Positions 1 to 8,542 of a stretch of DNA of 64,000 bases are shown piece after piece. The notes under the pieces are model-generated. The model made no database searches. It was not told the DNA's origin and saw only the letters and a program-made list of their open reading frames with translations. The stretch lies in the NCBI RefSeq assembly GCF_000820165.1, contig NZ_CDDD01000087.1, positions 1-64,000 on the forward strand, in the 5' to 3' direction. Origin of the DNA: Aeromonas taiwanensis (GTDB lineage: Bacteria > Pseudomonadota > Gammaproteobacteria > Enterobacterales > Aeromonadaceae). The position numbers and the translations under genes are program-made. Numbering within the stretch: position 1 is the first letter of the stretch; each line of letters begins with the position of its first letter.

Positions 1-1433
1 GGGCGGCGGGAGGGGGCGAGCACCAGCTCGGGGGCAAAGTGCTGGCGGTAGAAGCCCACCAGCAGATCCTTGGCCGCCGGGGGCAGGCTGCCGGAGAGGG
101 TCACGGGCCCGAACAGGTAGCGGTACTGGGGATAACGGGCCAGATAGGCACCGATGCCGAACCAGAGGTAATCGAGCCCCCGCTTGCCCCAGTAGGCGGG
201 CTGGATGAAGCTGCGGCCAAGCTCGATGGCCTGTTCCAGGCGGGGCAGCAGCTTCTCTTCGAAGCCGAACAGGGTGTGGCTGTAGAGGCCGTCCAGCCCC
301 TTGCTCGCGAGGCGCTCGGCCACCGGGGCGAAGCGATAGGCTCCCACGATGTCGAGCCGGGCCGGATCCCAGAGAAGGAGGTGGTGGTAGTCATCGTCGA
401 AGGCGTCGAGATCCCGCCGCCGCCCCGAGCCTTCCCCCACGGCGCGAAAGGCGATCTCCCGCAGCCGGCCGAGCTCGCGCAATATGGTCGAGTGGCTCTG
501 CTCGTGGCGGCGATAGAGCAGGATGCGCTGGCCGTCCGGGGTCTGTCCGAGCAGCTCGCACCCGTCGATGGCCAGTTTCAGCTGGCGGCGATCCTCCGGC
601 AGGGCGATGGGGGCCTCGGTCTGCAGTCGCCCCTTCTTCCCCTTACCGAGGCGATAGAGGTGGCTGCGCACCAGGGCGGCAGCGCTCTTGGGGGCGAGAT
701 CCCCGAGGCTCTGGGGCGGAATGCGCTCCCCCAGGGTGAGGGAGAGGCGCCGCCCCTGCTGGCGAAACAGCTGCTTGACCAGCAGCAGGCCGGCCCAGTC
801 GTTGTTGAGCCAGGCGGCGAGATAGAAGGAGAGGCCGTTGCGCCCGTTCAGGTGCACCGGCACCAGGGGGGTGCGGGTGCGCCTGGCCAGTTTGATGAAG
901 CCTCCCTGCCAGGGGCCGTCCTTCACCCCCTTGGGGCCGAGCCGCGATACCTCGCCGGCGGGAAAGATGATGAGGGCCCCCTCCCGGGCCAGGTGCTCCC
1001 CCATGGCCAGGATGGCGCGCCTGTCCGTCTTGCCCCCCAGGTTGTCCACCGGCAGCAGCAGGGGGCGCAGGGGGGCGAGCTCTGCCAGCAGCCGGTTGGC
1101 CACTATCTTGACGTCCGGGCGAATGCGGCCGAGCAGGCGCAGCAGGGCGAGGCCGTCCAGGGAGCCGATGGGGTGGTTCGCGACCAGGATGACCCGGCCA
1201 CTGGCGGGGACGTTCTCGAGCTGCGCCTCGCTCACCCGATAATCGAAGTCGAGCTCGGTGAGGGCCTGCTCGACGAAGTCGAGACCGCGCAGGTGGGGGT
1301 GGCGCTGGGCAAAGCGGGCGAAGGCCTCCTCGTGGAGCAGCCAGCGCAGTCCTTGCCGGAGCAGGGGACGGATGAGGGGTTGGGTGGCGAGCCGGGGCAG
1401 GTGTTGCCCCAGCAGGGTATCGACGTCGAACAT
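1..1433 (-). CDS. olsF: OlsF-like bifunctional ornithine-lipid acyltransferase (C-terminus outside window)
   Basis: The frame is open from an ATG at 1433 to the window edge, giving 477 codons without a stop. The N-terminal half is a lysophospholipid acyltransferase (PlsC-like) domain with the NHPIGSLDG motif near residue 100 and a FPAGEVS block after it. The second half looks like an acyl-ACP-dependent GNAT domain (DFDDDYHHLLLWD, IVGAYRF, LGRSFI, YWGKRGLDYLW). This fusion is the architecture of OlsF, which adds both the N-linked and O-linked fatty acids of ornithine lipids, membrane lipids used when phosphate is short. The family runs to about 570-600 residues, so roughly 100 are missing here. 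A plain hemolysin-family acyltransferase is the alternative. Substrate is inferred from the fusion only. Confidence 0.75.
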   Translation of the reverse strand, partial: MFDVDTLLGQHLPRLATQPLIRPLLRQGLRWLLHEEAFARFAQRHPHLRGLDFVEQALTELDFDYRVSEAQLENVPASGRVILVANHPIGSLDGLALLRLLGRIRPDVKIVANRLLAELAPLRPLLLPVDNLGGKTDRRAILAMGEHLAREGALIIFPAGEVSRLGPKGVKDGPWQGGFIKLARRTRTPLVPVHLNGRNGLSFYLAAWLNNDWAGLLLVKQLFRQQGRRLSLTLGERIPPQSLGDLAPKSAAALVRSHLYRLGKGKKGRLQTEAPIALPEDRRQLKLAIDGCELLGQTPDGQRILLYRRHEQSHSTILRELGRLREIAFRAVGEGSGRRRDLDAFDDDYHHLLLWDPARLDIVGAYRFAPVAERLASKGLDGLYSHTLFGFEEKLLPRLEQAIELGRSFIQPAYWGKRGLDYLWFGIGAYLARYPQYRYLFGPVTLSGSLPPAAKDLLVGFYRQHFAPELVLAPSRR

Positions 1434-1511
1434 GGGCAAGGCTCCGCTGAACTTTGCTCAAGCTTCCCTTCCCTGCGTTCCCGCCGTGTGGCAGCGCCGT
1501 GACGGTTTGAT

Positions 1512-1529
1512 GACGGGGCGAACCCCGTC
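1512..1529 (-). terminator. Putative pepT terminator
   Basis: A 7-bp GC-rich stem (GACGGGG/CCCCGTC) with a 4-nt loop sits just past the pepT stop codon. It is followed on the minus strand by ATCAAA rather than a long U run, so termination may be weak. Confidence 0.4.
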
Positions 1530-1538
1530 CTCAATCCC

Positions 1539-2765
1539 TTACTCTGCCCGCCAGGCCGAGGTGAGGCGCACCAGCGCCACCAGGGTGGCGACCGCCTTCT
1601 CCATGGATTGCAGGGGGATGAACTCGTGCTTGCCGTGGAAGTTATGACCCCCCGTGAAAATATTCGGGCAGGGCAGCCCCATAAAGGAGAGGCGGGCGCC
1701 GTCGGTGCCGCCGCGGATGGGTTTGATCTTCGGGGCCACGTCGGCGGCCTCCATGGCGGCCCTGGCCAGTTCGACGATGTGGGGATGGGGCGCTATCTGG
1801 CTGCCCATGTTGCGGTAGCTCTCCGCTATCTCCAGGGTGATGCGCGCCTTGGGGGCGTCGAGCTGCAGGGAGGCGACCCGCTCCTTGAGCTGGGCCTGGC
1901 GGGCGGCGAAGCCCTCGTCGTCGAAGTCGCGGATGAGGTAGTGCAGGGTGCTCTCCTCCACAGTGCCCTCCATCCGGGCCAGGTGGAAGAAGCCCTCGTA
2001 GCCCTCGGTACACTCCGGGGTCTGTTCGGGCGGCATGGCAGCGTGGAAGCGGGCGGCCAGGGTCTGGCTGTTGATCATGCTGCCCTTGGCGGTGCCGGGG
2101 TGGACGTTGTTGCCGACGATGCGCACGGTGGCGCTGGCGGCGTTGAAGTTCTCGTACTCGAGCTCCCCGAGCTCGCCGCCGTCCACCGTGTAGGCCCACT
2201 TGGCCGGGAAGCGCGCCAGCGGGAAGCGGTCGGCGCCGCGGCCTATTTCCTCGTCCGGGGTGAAGCCTATCCAGAGATCGCCGCGGGGGATCTCCGGGTG
2301 GGCCTGCAGGTATTCGACGGCGGTGAGGATCTCGGCGATGCCCGCCTTGTCGTCGGCACCCAGCAGGGTGGTGCCGTCCGTGGTGATGAGATCCTGTCCC
2401 AGGTAGTTTTTCAGGAAGCGGTACTGGCGGATGGCCAGCACCTCGTCCCCCTTGCCGAGGCAGATGTCACCCCCCTGGTAGTTCTCGACAATCTGGGGCA
2501 CCACATGCCGGGCCTCGTAGTCGGCGGTATCCATGTGGGCGATGAGCCCGATGGCGGGCGCCTCCGGCTGGTTGCCCGGCAGGCAGGCGGTGAGGTAGCC
2601 GTGCTCGTCCAGAGTGACCTGGGCCAGCCCCATGGCGGTCATCTCGTCGAAGAGGGCGCGGGCGAAGACGAGCTGCCCCTCGCTGCTGGGGCAGGCGGGG
2701 TTGGTAGCGTCGGAGCGGGTGTGGAAGGTCAGATAATGGAGAAAACGCTCAAGCAGGGTGGTCAT
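1539..2765 (-). CDS. pepT: Peptidase T (aminotripeptidase)
   Basis: This 408-residue cytosolic M20-family metallopeptidase removes the N-terminal residue from tripeptides. Visible motifs are IAHMDTAD (first zinc-binding His/Asp), TDGTTLLGADDKAGIAE (bridging Asp), FTPDEEIGRGAD (catalytic Glu pair), the VDGGELGELEYE dimerisation-domain entry, and GGHNFHGKHEFIP near the C-terminus (last zinc His). Length matches E. coli PepT. I place the start at the ATG at 2765, preceded by GAGG, rather than an upstream GTG at 2783, because MTTLLERFLHYL is the family N-terminus. Confidence 0.95.
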   Translation of the reverse strand: MTTLLERFLHYLTFHTRSDATNPACPSSEGQLVFARALFDEMTAMGLAQVTLDEHGYLTACLPGNQPEAPAIGLIAHMDTADYEARHVVPQIVENYQGGDICLGKGDEVLAIRQYRFLKNYLGQDLITTDGTTLLGADDKAGIAEILTAVEYLQAHPEIPRGDLWIGFTPDEEIGRGADRFPLARFPAKWAYTVDGGELGELEYENFNAASATVRIVGNNVHPGTAKGSMINSQTLAARFHAAMPPEQTPECTEGYEGFFHLARMEGTVEESTLHYLIRDFDDEGFAARQAQLKERVASLQLDAPKARITLEIAESYRNMGSQIAPHPHIVELARAAMEAADVAPKIKPIRGGTDGARLSFMGLPCPNIFTGGHNFHGKHEFIPLQSMEKAVATLVALVRLTSAWRAE

Positions 2766-3125
2766 TGGCAGGCCTCGGGTCACGGAAGAGGATCCATTGT
2801 GGCCAAGATGCTCACGACGCTTATTGCGTCAGCGCAGCTTTTGATGACTTTATCGGAAGCAGGAGAGGGCGAGGGCGGAACCGGCGGGGGCCTTTGGGTA
2901 TCTGGATGAATAAAAATTCCAAAATAAAAACTGGTTAAGCATATGCGAAAGCCCTGAATTTGCCCCTGGCCCAGCATTGGCGAGGGGTGGGGGAAAAAGG
3001 GCGGATCACCCGTTATTTTCAGGGCTTATCCAGACCGGACTCATACCCCGCCACCCCAGAGCCCGCCTCGCTGGCAGCGAGATCTGCCCCCCCGACGAAA
3101 ACCCGTTTTTTAACACGATTTTTTA
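2766..3125. other. Intergenic region between divergent pepT and speA
   Basis: No convincing gene lies here. It contains an AT-rich stretch around 2905-2945 that probably carries the leftward pepT promoter. Short frames on both strands lack ribosome binding sites and family resemblance. Confidence 0.5.
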
Positions 3126-3155
3126 TTGTCACTGGCGGCGGTAAGTGTGTACACT
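3126..3155 (+). promoter_or_regulatory. Candidate sigma-70 promoter for speA
   Basis: TTGTCA at 3126-3131 and TACACT at 3150-3155 are separated by 18 nt, in an AT-rich context just before the sequence becomes GC-rich. Transcription from here would give speA a leader of roughly 660 nt. Assigned by eye; no transcript data. Confidence 0.5.
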
Positions 3156-3380
3156 CCGCGCCGATCCGAGGGTAACCCTGAGCAGGCAGAGGCCGCCAGA
3201 CACCCGGAGGGTCACACGCCTATAGGGCGAGGCACGCAGAAACGACAGACACTGCTGGGGAATGGTTTCTTTAATACCGGTTAGGCTCCGGTATCAGGGA
3301 GAACAACGGACTCTCATCTTTCGGCTGACCGAGTGAGCCAACGGCTCATCATCTTCCCTTGTCATGGGCGGTCACTGGAA

Positions 3381-3485
3381 ATGGGTTGGCTGTGGTGGTC
3401 GTCGTCTATCAACACCTTGCGTGCTGACGTCTTCCCTTCTCTTCCTTGGAACCCTCTCCTGTCCGTCGGGAACGCTGCCGAATGA
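3381..3485 (+). CDS. Candidate small leader ORF upstream of speA
   Basis: A 34-codon frame (MGWLWWSSS start) lies in the long speA leader. Its stop TGA overlaps the ATG of a seven-codon frame (MMNKRRG) at 3482-3505 as ATGA, and that frame's stop overlaps the ATG at 3505 of a third frame as TGATG. Such stop/start overlaps are typical of translational coupling. The ribosome binding site is weak. I do not recognise the peptide; it may be a leader peptide that senses arginine or polyamines, or chance. Confidence 0.3.
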   Translation: MGWLWWSSSINTLRADVFPSLPWNPLLSVGNAAE

Positions 3486-3504
3486 TGAACAAACGGCGTG
3501 GCTG

Positions 3505-3771
3505 ATGCCGATTGTCATCAAAGTACCGCGGCGCCCCGTTAAGGTGGCACCGCATACCGTTGAGCTTGATGTAAAGCCACCAGCCCCACATCAAGACTCG
3601 TTACTTCCCAAGATCCACCAGGCAGCCTTGGCTTGCCGCGATGTGCAACAGATTAACCGGGGTGACCGGGCCACGGCGAGGCAGACAGGCCGCCGCCGAG
3701 TGTGCCGTCACGCACCGGGCAGGCAGGCCACTCTGGCCCGCCCCATGTTGCCATCGATGGTCTGGATGTGA
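3505..3771 (+). CDS. Candidate 88-residue leader ORF, Arg/Pro-rich
   Basis: This frame starts in a TGATG overlap with the preceding mini-ORF and ends 50 nt before the speA ATG. Its product begins MPIVIKVPRRPVKV and is rich in arginine and proline. No family is recognised and no transmembrane or signal segment is visible. It could be a real small gene, a regulatory leader, or an accidental frame in structured RNA. Confidence 0.25.
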   Translation: MPIVIKVPRRPVKVAPHTVELDVKPPAPHQDSLLPKIHQAALACRDVQQINRGDRATARQTGRRRVCRHAPGRQATLARPMLPSMVWM

Positions 3772-3821
3772 TTGAGGGTAACGAAGGCGGCCCACGGCCG
3801 CTCATTTGCGAGGCATAGCCC

Positions 3822-5723
3822 ATGACTAACTGGTCCAGCAAGGACTCCTTGAAGGTCTACAACGTTCCCTACTGGGGTGCGGGTTTTTTCAATATCAATG
3901 ACGCCGGTCATGTGACCGTTTCTCCCGACAAGTCTCGTCCCGAAGCGCAGATCGTGCTGTCCGAAGCCATCGAGCAACTGCGCCAGTCCGGGCTGACCAC
4001 CCCTGTGTTGCTGCGCTTCCCCGACATCCTCAAGAGCCGGGTCGACGCGCTGTTCAACGCCTTCGGTCAGGCCATCGAGAAGTCCGGCTATGAAGGGGAC
4101 TACCTGTGTGTTTACCCCATCAAGGTGAACCAGCAGCGTCGCGTCATCGAGACCATCAGTCAGTCCTACAGCGACAAGCCCCGGCTTGGGCTGGAAGCAG
4201 GCTCCAAACCGGAGCTGCTGGCCGTGCTGTCCCACCACCATGAGCAAGGGTCCGTGATCGTCTGCAACGGTTACAAGGACCGGGAATACATCCGCCACGC
4301 CCTGCTCGGCAACCTGATGGGCCACAAGGTCTACATCGTGGTGGAGAAGCCCTCCGAGCTGGAAATGGTGCTGGACGAGTCAGCTCGCCTTAACATCAAA
4401 CCCAATATCGGGGTGCGTGCCCGACTCGCCTCCACCGGCTCCGGCATGTGGGAGTCGAGCGGCGGCTCCATGTCCAAGTTCGGCCTATCCGCCTCCCAGA
4501 TCCTGGCGCTGGTCGAGCGCCTGCGCAGCCTGGGCAAGCTGGACTGCCTGCAACTGCTGCACTTCCACCTGGGCTCCCAGATCGCCAACATCCGCGACAT
4601 CCAGGGCGGCATCCGCGAGTGCGGCCGCTTCTACGCCGAGCTGTGCCGTCTGGGCGCCAAGGTCGAGGTGGTGGACGTGGGCGGTGGCCTGGGCGTGGAC
4701 TATGAGGGCACCCGCTCCCAGAGCCACTGCTCCGCCAACTACAGCCTGTCCGAGTACGCCAACAACGTGGTCTGGGGCATCGGTGACGTGTGCCGCGAGT
4801 TCGACCTGCCGCACCCGACCATCATCAGCGAGTCCGGCCGTGCCCTGACCGCGCACCACGCCGTCCTGGTCACCAACATCATCGGTGCCGAAGGGGTCGA
4901 GGTGAACGACATCAGCGCGCCGGATGAAGACGCGCCCACCATTCTGCAGAACATGTGGAAGGGCTGGCTGGACCTGCGCGGGGAAGATCCCTCCCTGCTG
5001 GAGATCTTCCACGACTCCGTGGCGGATCTGGCTGACGTCAACACCCAGTACACCATGGGTCTCTTGAACCTCGAGCAGCGCGCCTGGGCCGAGATGCTGC
5101 ACCAGAACACCTGTCTGGCACTGAAAGAGCTGCTCAACCCGGTCAACCGCAACCACCGCGCCCTGGCTGACGAGCTCTCCGAGAAGCTGGCGGACAAGTG
5201 CTTTGCGAACTTCTCTCTGTTCCAGTCCCTGCCGGATGCCTGGGGCATCGGTCAGGTGTTCCCGGTGATGCCGCTCTCCGGCCTCGAGCGCCCGCTCACC
5301 CGCCGCGGCATCCTGATGGACATCACCTGTGACTCCGACGGTCAGGTGGAGCACTACGTCGACGGTCTGGGGGTGGAAAGCACCCTGCCGATGCCGGAGT
5401 ACGGTGAGAACGAAGAGTGCCACGTCGGCTTCTTCCTGGTGGGCGCCTACCAGGAGATCCTCGGCGATCTGCACAACCTGTTCGGTGACACCCACTGCGC
5501 GGAAGTGTGGCTGGACGAGGAAGGCAGGATGGACATCCGCAACGTGGTGCGCGGCGACACCGTCGACCAGCTGCTGCGTTACGTCAACATCGACCCGTCC
5601 GTGATCCGCGAAAACTACCAGCGGATCGTCTCCCACCCGGCGCTGGACGATGCGACCCGCAAGGCCCTGCTCGAAGAGCTGGAGCTGGGTCTGCAAGGCT
5701 ACGCCTACCTGGAAGACGAATAA
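3822..5723 (+). CDS. speA: Biosynthetic arginine decarboxylase
   Basis: This 633-residue PLP enzyme (fold III) decarboxylates L-arginine to agmatine, the first step of the agmatine route to putrescine. The N-terminal region VYNVPYWGAGFFNIN is the family signature. The PLP lysine is Lys101 in VYPIKVNQQ. LQLLHFHLGSQI, VDVGGGLGVDYEG and SESGRALTAHHAV follow as further cofactor and substrate segments. Length matches E. coli SpeA (658 residues, minus an N-terminal extension). GAGG lies 12 nt upstream of the ATG. The gene has an unusually long upstream leader containing small overlapping frames, suggesting post-transcriptional control. Confidence 0.97.
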   Translation: MTNWSSKDSLKVYNVPYWGAGFFNINDAGHVTVSPDKSRPEAQIVLSEAIEQLRQSGLTTPVLLRFPDILKSRVDALFNAFGQAIEKSGYEGDYLCVYPIKVNQQRRVIETISQSYSDKPRLGLEAGSKPELLAVLSHHHEQGSVIVCNGYKDREYIRHALLGNLMGHKVYIVVEKPSELEMVLDESARLNIKPNIGVRARLASTGSGMWESSGGSMSKFGLSASQILALVERLRSLGKLDCLQLLHFHLGSQIANIRDIQGGIRECGRFYAELCRLGAKVEVVDVGGGLGVDYEGTRSQSHCSANYSLSEYANNVVWGIGDVCREFDLPHPTIISESGRALTAHHAVLVTNIIGAEGVEVNDISAPDEDAPTILQNMWKGWLDLRGEDPSLLEIFHDSVADLADVNTQYTMGLLNLEQRAWAEMLHQNTCLALKELLNPVNRNHRALADELSEKLADKCFANFSLFQSLPDAWGIGQVFPVMPLSGLERPLTRRGILMDITCDSDGQVEHYVDGLGVESTLPMPEYGENEECHVGFFLVGAYQEILGDLHNLFGDTHCAEVWLDEEGRMDIRNVVRGDTVDQLLRYVNIDPSVIRENYQRIVSHPALDDATRKALLEELELGLQGYAYLEDE

Positions 5724-5770
5724 GCCCTGGCTTGTTCGCCCCGTCGGTGAACACACAAAGACGGGAATAA

Positions 5771-5795
5771 AAACGGCGCCTCAGGGCGCCGTTTT
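5771..5795 (+). terminator. Rho-independent terminator of speA
   Basis: AACGGCGCC and GGCGCCGTT form a GC-rich stem with a short loop, followed by a T run, 48 nt after the speA stop. Confidence 0.9.
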
Positions 5796-5841
5796 TGTTG
5801 TGCGGCTTTAAGGGGGGGGGCGAAGGGCTTGCGCACGGGAT

Positions 5842-5985
5842 GTGCCCTCGCACCAGGCGTATCTGCCCTTGGAACCCGCCAGCGAAGAGGAGCTAATCGC
5901 CATGTTCCGCCAGCTCGCCCGCCGCCAGGGGGCGTCTCTCGTAGCCATCGACACGCTGCCGACGGCCAGGGTTTCTCGGTGTATT
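5842..5985 (+). pseudogene. Possible remnant of a coding sequence
   Basis: From a GTG at 5842 the frame reads PSHQAYLPLEPASEEELIAM and on through FRQLARRQGASLVAIDTLP, which has the composition of a genuine helical protein. It then degrades into low-plausibility sequence and runs antisense into the next gene. There is no ribosome binding site. It may be a truncated 5' gene fragment or a spurious frame; no family recognised. Confidence 0.2.
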
Positions 5986-6275
5986 CAGTTGCCCCGCTTG
6001 TATCCTCGCAGCATCTTGCCCAGCTCCTGCAGGGCGACCATGGCGCCGTAGCCGGCATCGGACTTGCCCACCTCATCGGCGACATAGAGAAAGTCTGACT
6101 TGTACTTCTCTACCGCCTCCGTCGGGTTGGCGGCATCGATAAAGTCCTCCTGCACCTCGAACCCTTGCGCGAGCAGCGCCGACTTCTCGGTCAGAAAGCT
6201 GGGGGATGCCATGTCGATATAGGTGTATTGCTGCCGGTTGGAGGCCGGCACGCTGAAGAACTGGTATCTGGCCAT
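5985..6275 (-). CDS. Conserved small protein of unknown function
   Basis: The 96-residue product starts MARYQFFSVPASNRQQYTYI and is acidic and soluble, with no signal peptide or membrane segment. The start at 6275 is supported by AGGAG seven bases upstream; a longer frame to 6413 has no such site. Residues 25-60 (LTEKSALLAQGFEVQEDFID) look like an alpha/beta fold with a helix ending in AVEKYKSDFLYVADEVGKS. It stands alone between speA and a cyclic-di-GMP gene. I do not recognise the family. Confidence 0.75.
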   Translation of the reverse strand: MARYQFFSVPASNRQQYTYIDMASPSFLTEKSALLAQGFEVQEDFIDAANPTEAVEKYKSDFLYVADEVGKSDAGYGAMVALQELGKMLRGYKRGN

Positions 6276-6439
6276 CTGTTGCTCCTGATGTGAACTGCCT
6301 TGTTGCGATAGGGAAAACACGCAGGCAGCCCCGTTTGACGGGACGGCTGGTAGCATTTGAGTCGCCCTATCGCAGCCTACCCAGAGTCGAGGCAAGGTGC
6401 AATCGGTGAACACGGGATGGGCGCAGATAGGGGGGAGGT

Positions 6440-8542
6440 TCAGGCGGGCACGCTGTCTGGGATTGCCGCCTCGGCGCGGCAGTGCGTCAGCAGCTGGTCG
6501 CCCGTCATGGGACGCCCGAGCAGATACCCCTGCAGGGTGTCACAACCGAGCAGGGTCAGCAGGGCGCGCTGCTCCTCGGTTTCCACCCCTTCGGCCACGA
6601 TGCGCATCTCCAGGGCCTGGCCCAGGGCGATGATGGCGCCGATGATGGTGGCATCGTCCCCCTGTGGCGCCAGCGTGGTGACGAAGCCCCTGTCTATCTT
6701 GAGCTCGTTGGCGGGGAAGCGCTTGAGGTAGAGCAGGCTGGAGTAGCCGGTGCCGAAGTCGTCGATGGAGATGCCAAGCCCGAGCTCGGCCAGGCGGCTG
6801 AGGATGGCCAGGCTCTCCTCGGCGTTCTCCATGGCGGTGGTTTCGGTGATCTCCAGGGTCAGGTGACGGGCCTCCAGCCGATGGCGGGCGAGGGCGGATT
6901 CCACCTCTTCCAAAAGGCCAGGGCTGGCCAGCTGTATGGTGGAGAGGTTGACGGCCACGCTCCAGTCCGGGTGCCCTGCATCCCGCCACCGGCTCATCTG
7001 GCGGCACGCCTCGTCGATGACCCAGTTGCCGATGGGAATGATGAGTCGGCTCTTCTCCGCCAGGGGCAGGAAGCGGGCCGGCGAGATGGCCCCCTGCTGC
7101 GGGTGTTGCCAGCGCAGCAGGGCCTCGGCACCGACCACCTCGCCGCTGCGGGCGGCGTATTTGGGCTGGTAGTGCAGGACGAGCTCCCCCCGCTCCAGGG
7201 CGTGTTGCAGCTCCTGTTGCAGCAGGAACTGCTGGTGGGCGTTGGCGTTCATGGCGCTGTCGAAGTAGTAGTAGTCGTTGCGCCCCCGCTCCTTGGCGTA
7301 GTACATGGCAGCGTCGGCGTTGAGGGTCAGCTCGTGCAGGCTGGTGCCATCCTGGGGATAGACCGCAATGCCGATGCTGGCGGTGATGTGCAGGCTGTGG
7401 TGCTCCCACTGATAGGGCTGTGCCAGGGCGGCCAGCAGGCGCTCGGCGAAGGCCGTGGTCTGGCCGACATCCCCCGGCGCCAGGGCCAGCACGAACTCAT
7501 CCCCCCCGAAGCGCGAGGCGGTGTCATTGGGGCCAAGCAGCGCGGAGATCCGCTCCGCCACTTCGACCAGCAGCAGATCCCCGGTGTGGTGGCCGTGGGC
7601 GTCGTTGATGATCTTGAAGCCATCGAGATCGAGAAACAGCAGGGAGAAGCTGCGCTGGCTGTGCTGACACTCCTGAATGCGCTGCTCCAGGCGGTCGGCG
7701 AACAGCAAGCGGTTGGGCAGCCGGGTCAGGCTGTCGTGCAGCGCCAGCTTGAGCAGCTCGTTGTGGGCCTGGTGGAGGGAGGTCGAGAGGCGCGCTGCGT
7801 GGGCATCCAGCATGGAGAGGACCAGGGCGATGGCGAACACCGCCAGGGTCACGATGATGACCACGGTCGCCAGCCACTGGGTATCGAGCCCGGTGTAGAG
7901 GGCGCCGCACAGGCTCCCTTCCGGAAACTGGGCCGCTGCCATGCCGGTGTAATGCATGCCGATGATGGCGGCCCCCATGACGAGGGAGGCGCAAGCCTTG
8001 CTGAAGAAGGCGCGCGGGCTGCTGTTGCGCAGCCTGAACGCAATCCAGAGGGCGGCCCCCGAGGCGAGCACGGCGATGAGGATGGAGAGGACGAAGAGCC
8101 CTCTCTGGTAGTGAATGCCGGGCATTATCTTCATGGCCGCCATGCCGATGTAGTGCATGGTGGCGATCCCGGCCCCCATCAGCACGGCCCCGAACAGGAT
8201 CCGGCCCCAGGGGAGCTGGGGGCGGCTCACCAGCCAGAGGGCGAAGGCAGACGAGCCGATGGCCGCCACCAGGGAGAGACCGGTGAGGGGGAGTTCGTAG
8301 CCGAGCGCGATGGGCAGGTTGAAGGCGAGCATGCCGATGAAGTGCATGGACCAGATACCGAACCCCATGGCAAAGGCGCCCCCCGTGAGCCACAGAACGG
8401 CGGCCCTTCCCTGGCTCTGGCTCACCCGGCTCGTCATGTTCAGCGCCGTGTAGGAGGCGAGCACCGCCACCAGGATGGAAAAGAACACCAGATCCTGGCT
8501 GTAATAACTGTCGAGCATGGGGTGGGTCGCGGTCACATTCAT
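6440..8542 (-). CDS. MHYT-sensor GGDEF-EAL cyclic-di-GMP protein
   Basis: This 700-residue inner-membrane protein begins with a seven-helix MHYT domain (repeated motifs SMHFIGM, TMHYIGM, GMHYTGM), proposed in the family to bind copper and sense O2, CO or NO. A GGDEF diguanylate cyclase domain follows with an intact active loop (RFGGDEFVLAL), then an EAL phosphodiesterase domain with intact EALLRW, ITETTAMEN and DDFGTGYSSL segments. Both catalytic signatures look competent, so it could make or break cyclic-di-GMP; which dominates cannot be told from sequence. No I-site RxxD is obvious before GGDEF. It is monocistronic. Confidence 0.92.
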   Translation of the reverse strand: MNVTATHPMLDSYYSQDLVFFSILVAVLASYTALNMTSRVSQSQGRAAVLWLTGGAFAMGFGIWSMHFIGMLAFNLPIALGYELPLTGLSLVAAIGSSAFALWLVSRPQLPWGRILFGAVLMGAGIATMHYIGMAAMKIMPGIHYQRGLFVLSILIAVLASGAALWIAFRLRNSSPRAFFSKACASLVMGAAIIGMHYTGMAAAQFPEGSLCGALYTGLDTQWLATVVIIVTLAVFAIALVLSMLDAHAARLSTSLHQAHNELLKLALHDSLTRLPNRLLFADRLEQRIQECQHSQRSFSLLFLDLDGFKIINDAHGHHTGDLLLVEVAERISALLGPNDTASRFGGDEFVLALAPGDVGQTTAFAERLLAALAQPYQWEHHSLHITASIGIAVYPQDGTSLHELTLNADAAMYYAKERGRNDYYYFDSAMNANAHQQFLLQQELQHALERGELVLHYQPKYAARSGEVVGAEALLRWQHPQQGAISPARFLPLAEKSRLIIPIGNWVIDEACRQMSRWRDAGHPDWSVAVNLSTIQLASPGLLEEVESALARHRLEARHLTLEITETTAMENAEESLAILSRLAELGLGISIDDFGTGYSSLLYLKRFPANELKIDRGFVTTLAPQGDDATIIGAIIALGQALEMRIVAEGVETEEQRALLTLLGCDTLQGYLLGRPMTGDQLLTHCRAEAAIPDSVPA

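Noticed and set aside
39-1502. 487-codon plus-strand frame over the olsF region
   Set aside because: It is antisense to a frame with clear acyltransferase motifs, has Gln/Gly/Ala low-complexity composition, and no ribosome binding site.
1608-2909. 433-codon plus-strand frame
   Set aside because: Antisense to pepT, whose zinc-site motifs are complete; composition typical of GC-rich shadow frames.
3364-3771. 135-codon frame starting MGGHWKWVG in the speA leader
   Set aside because: The same frame is better entered at the ATG at 3505 through a stop/start overlap; the upstream part has no ribosome site and odd composition.
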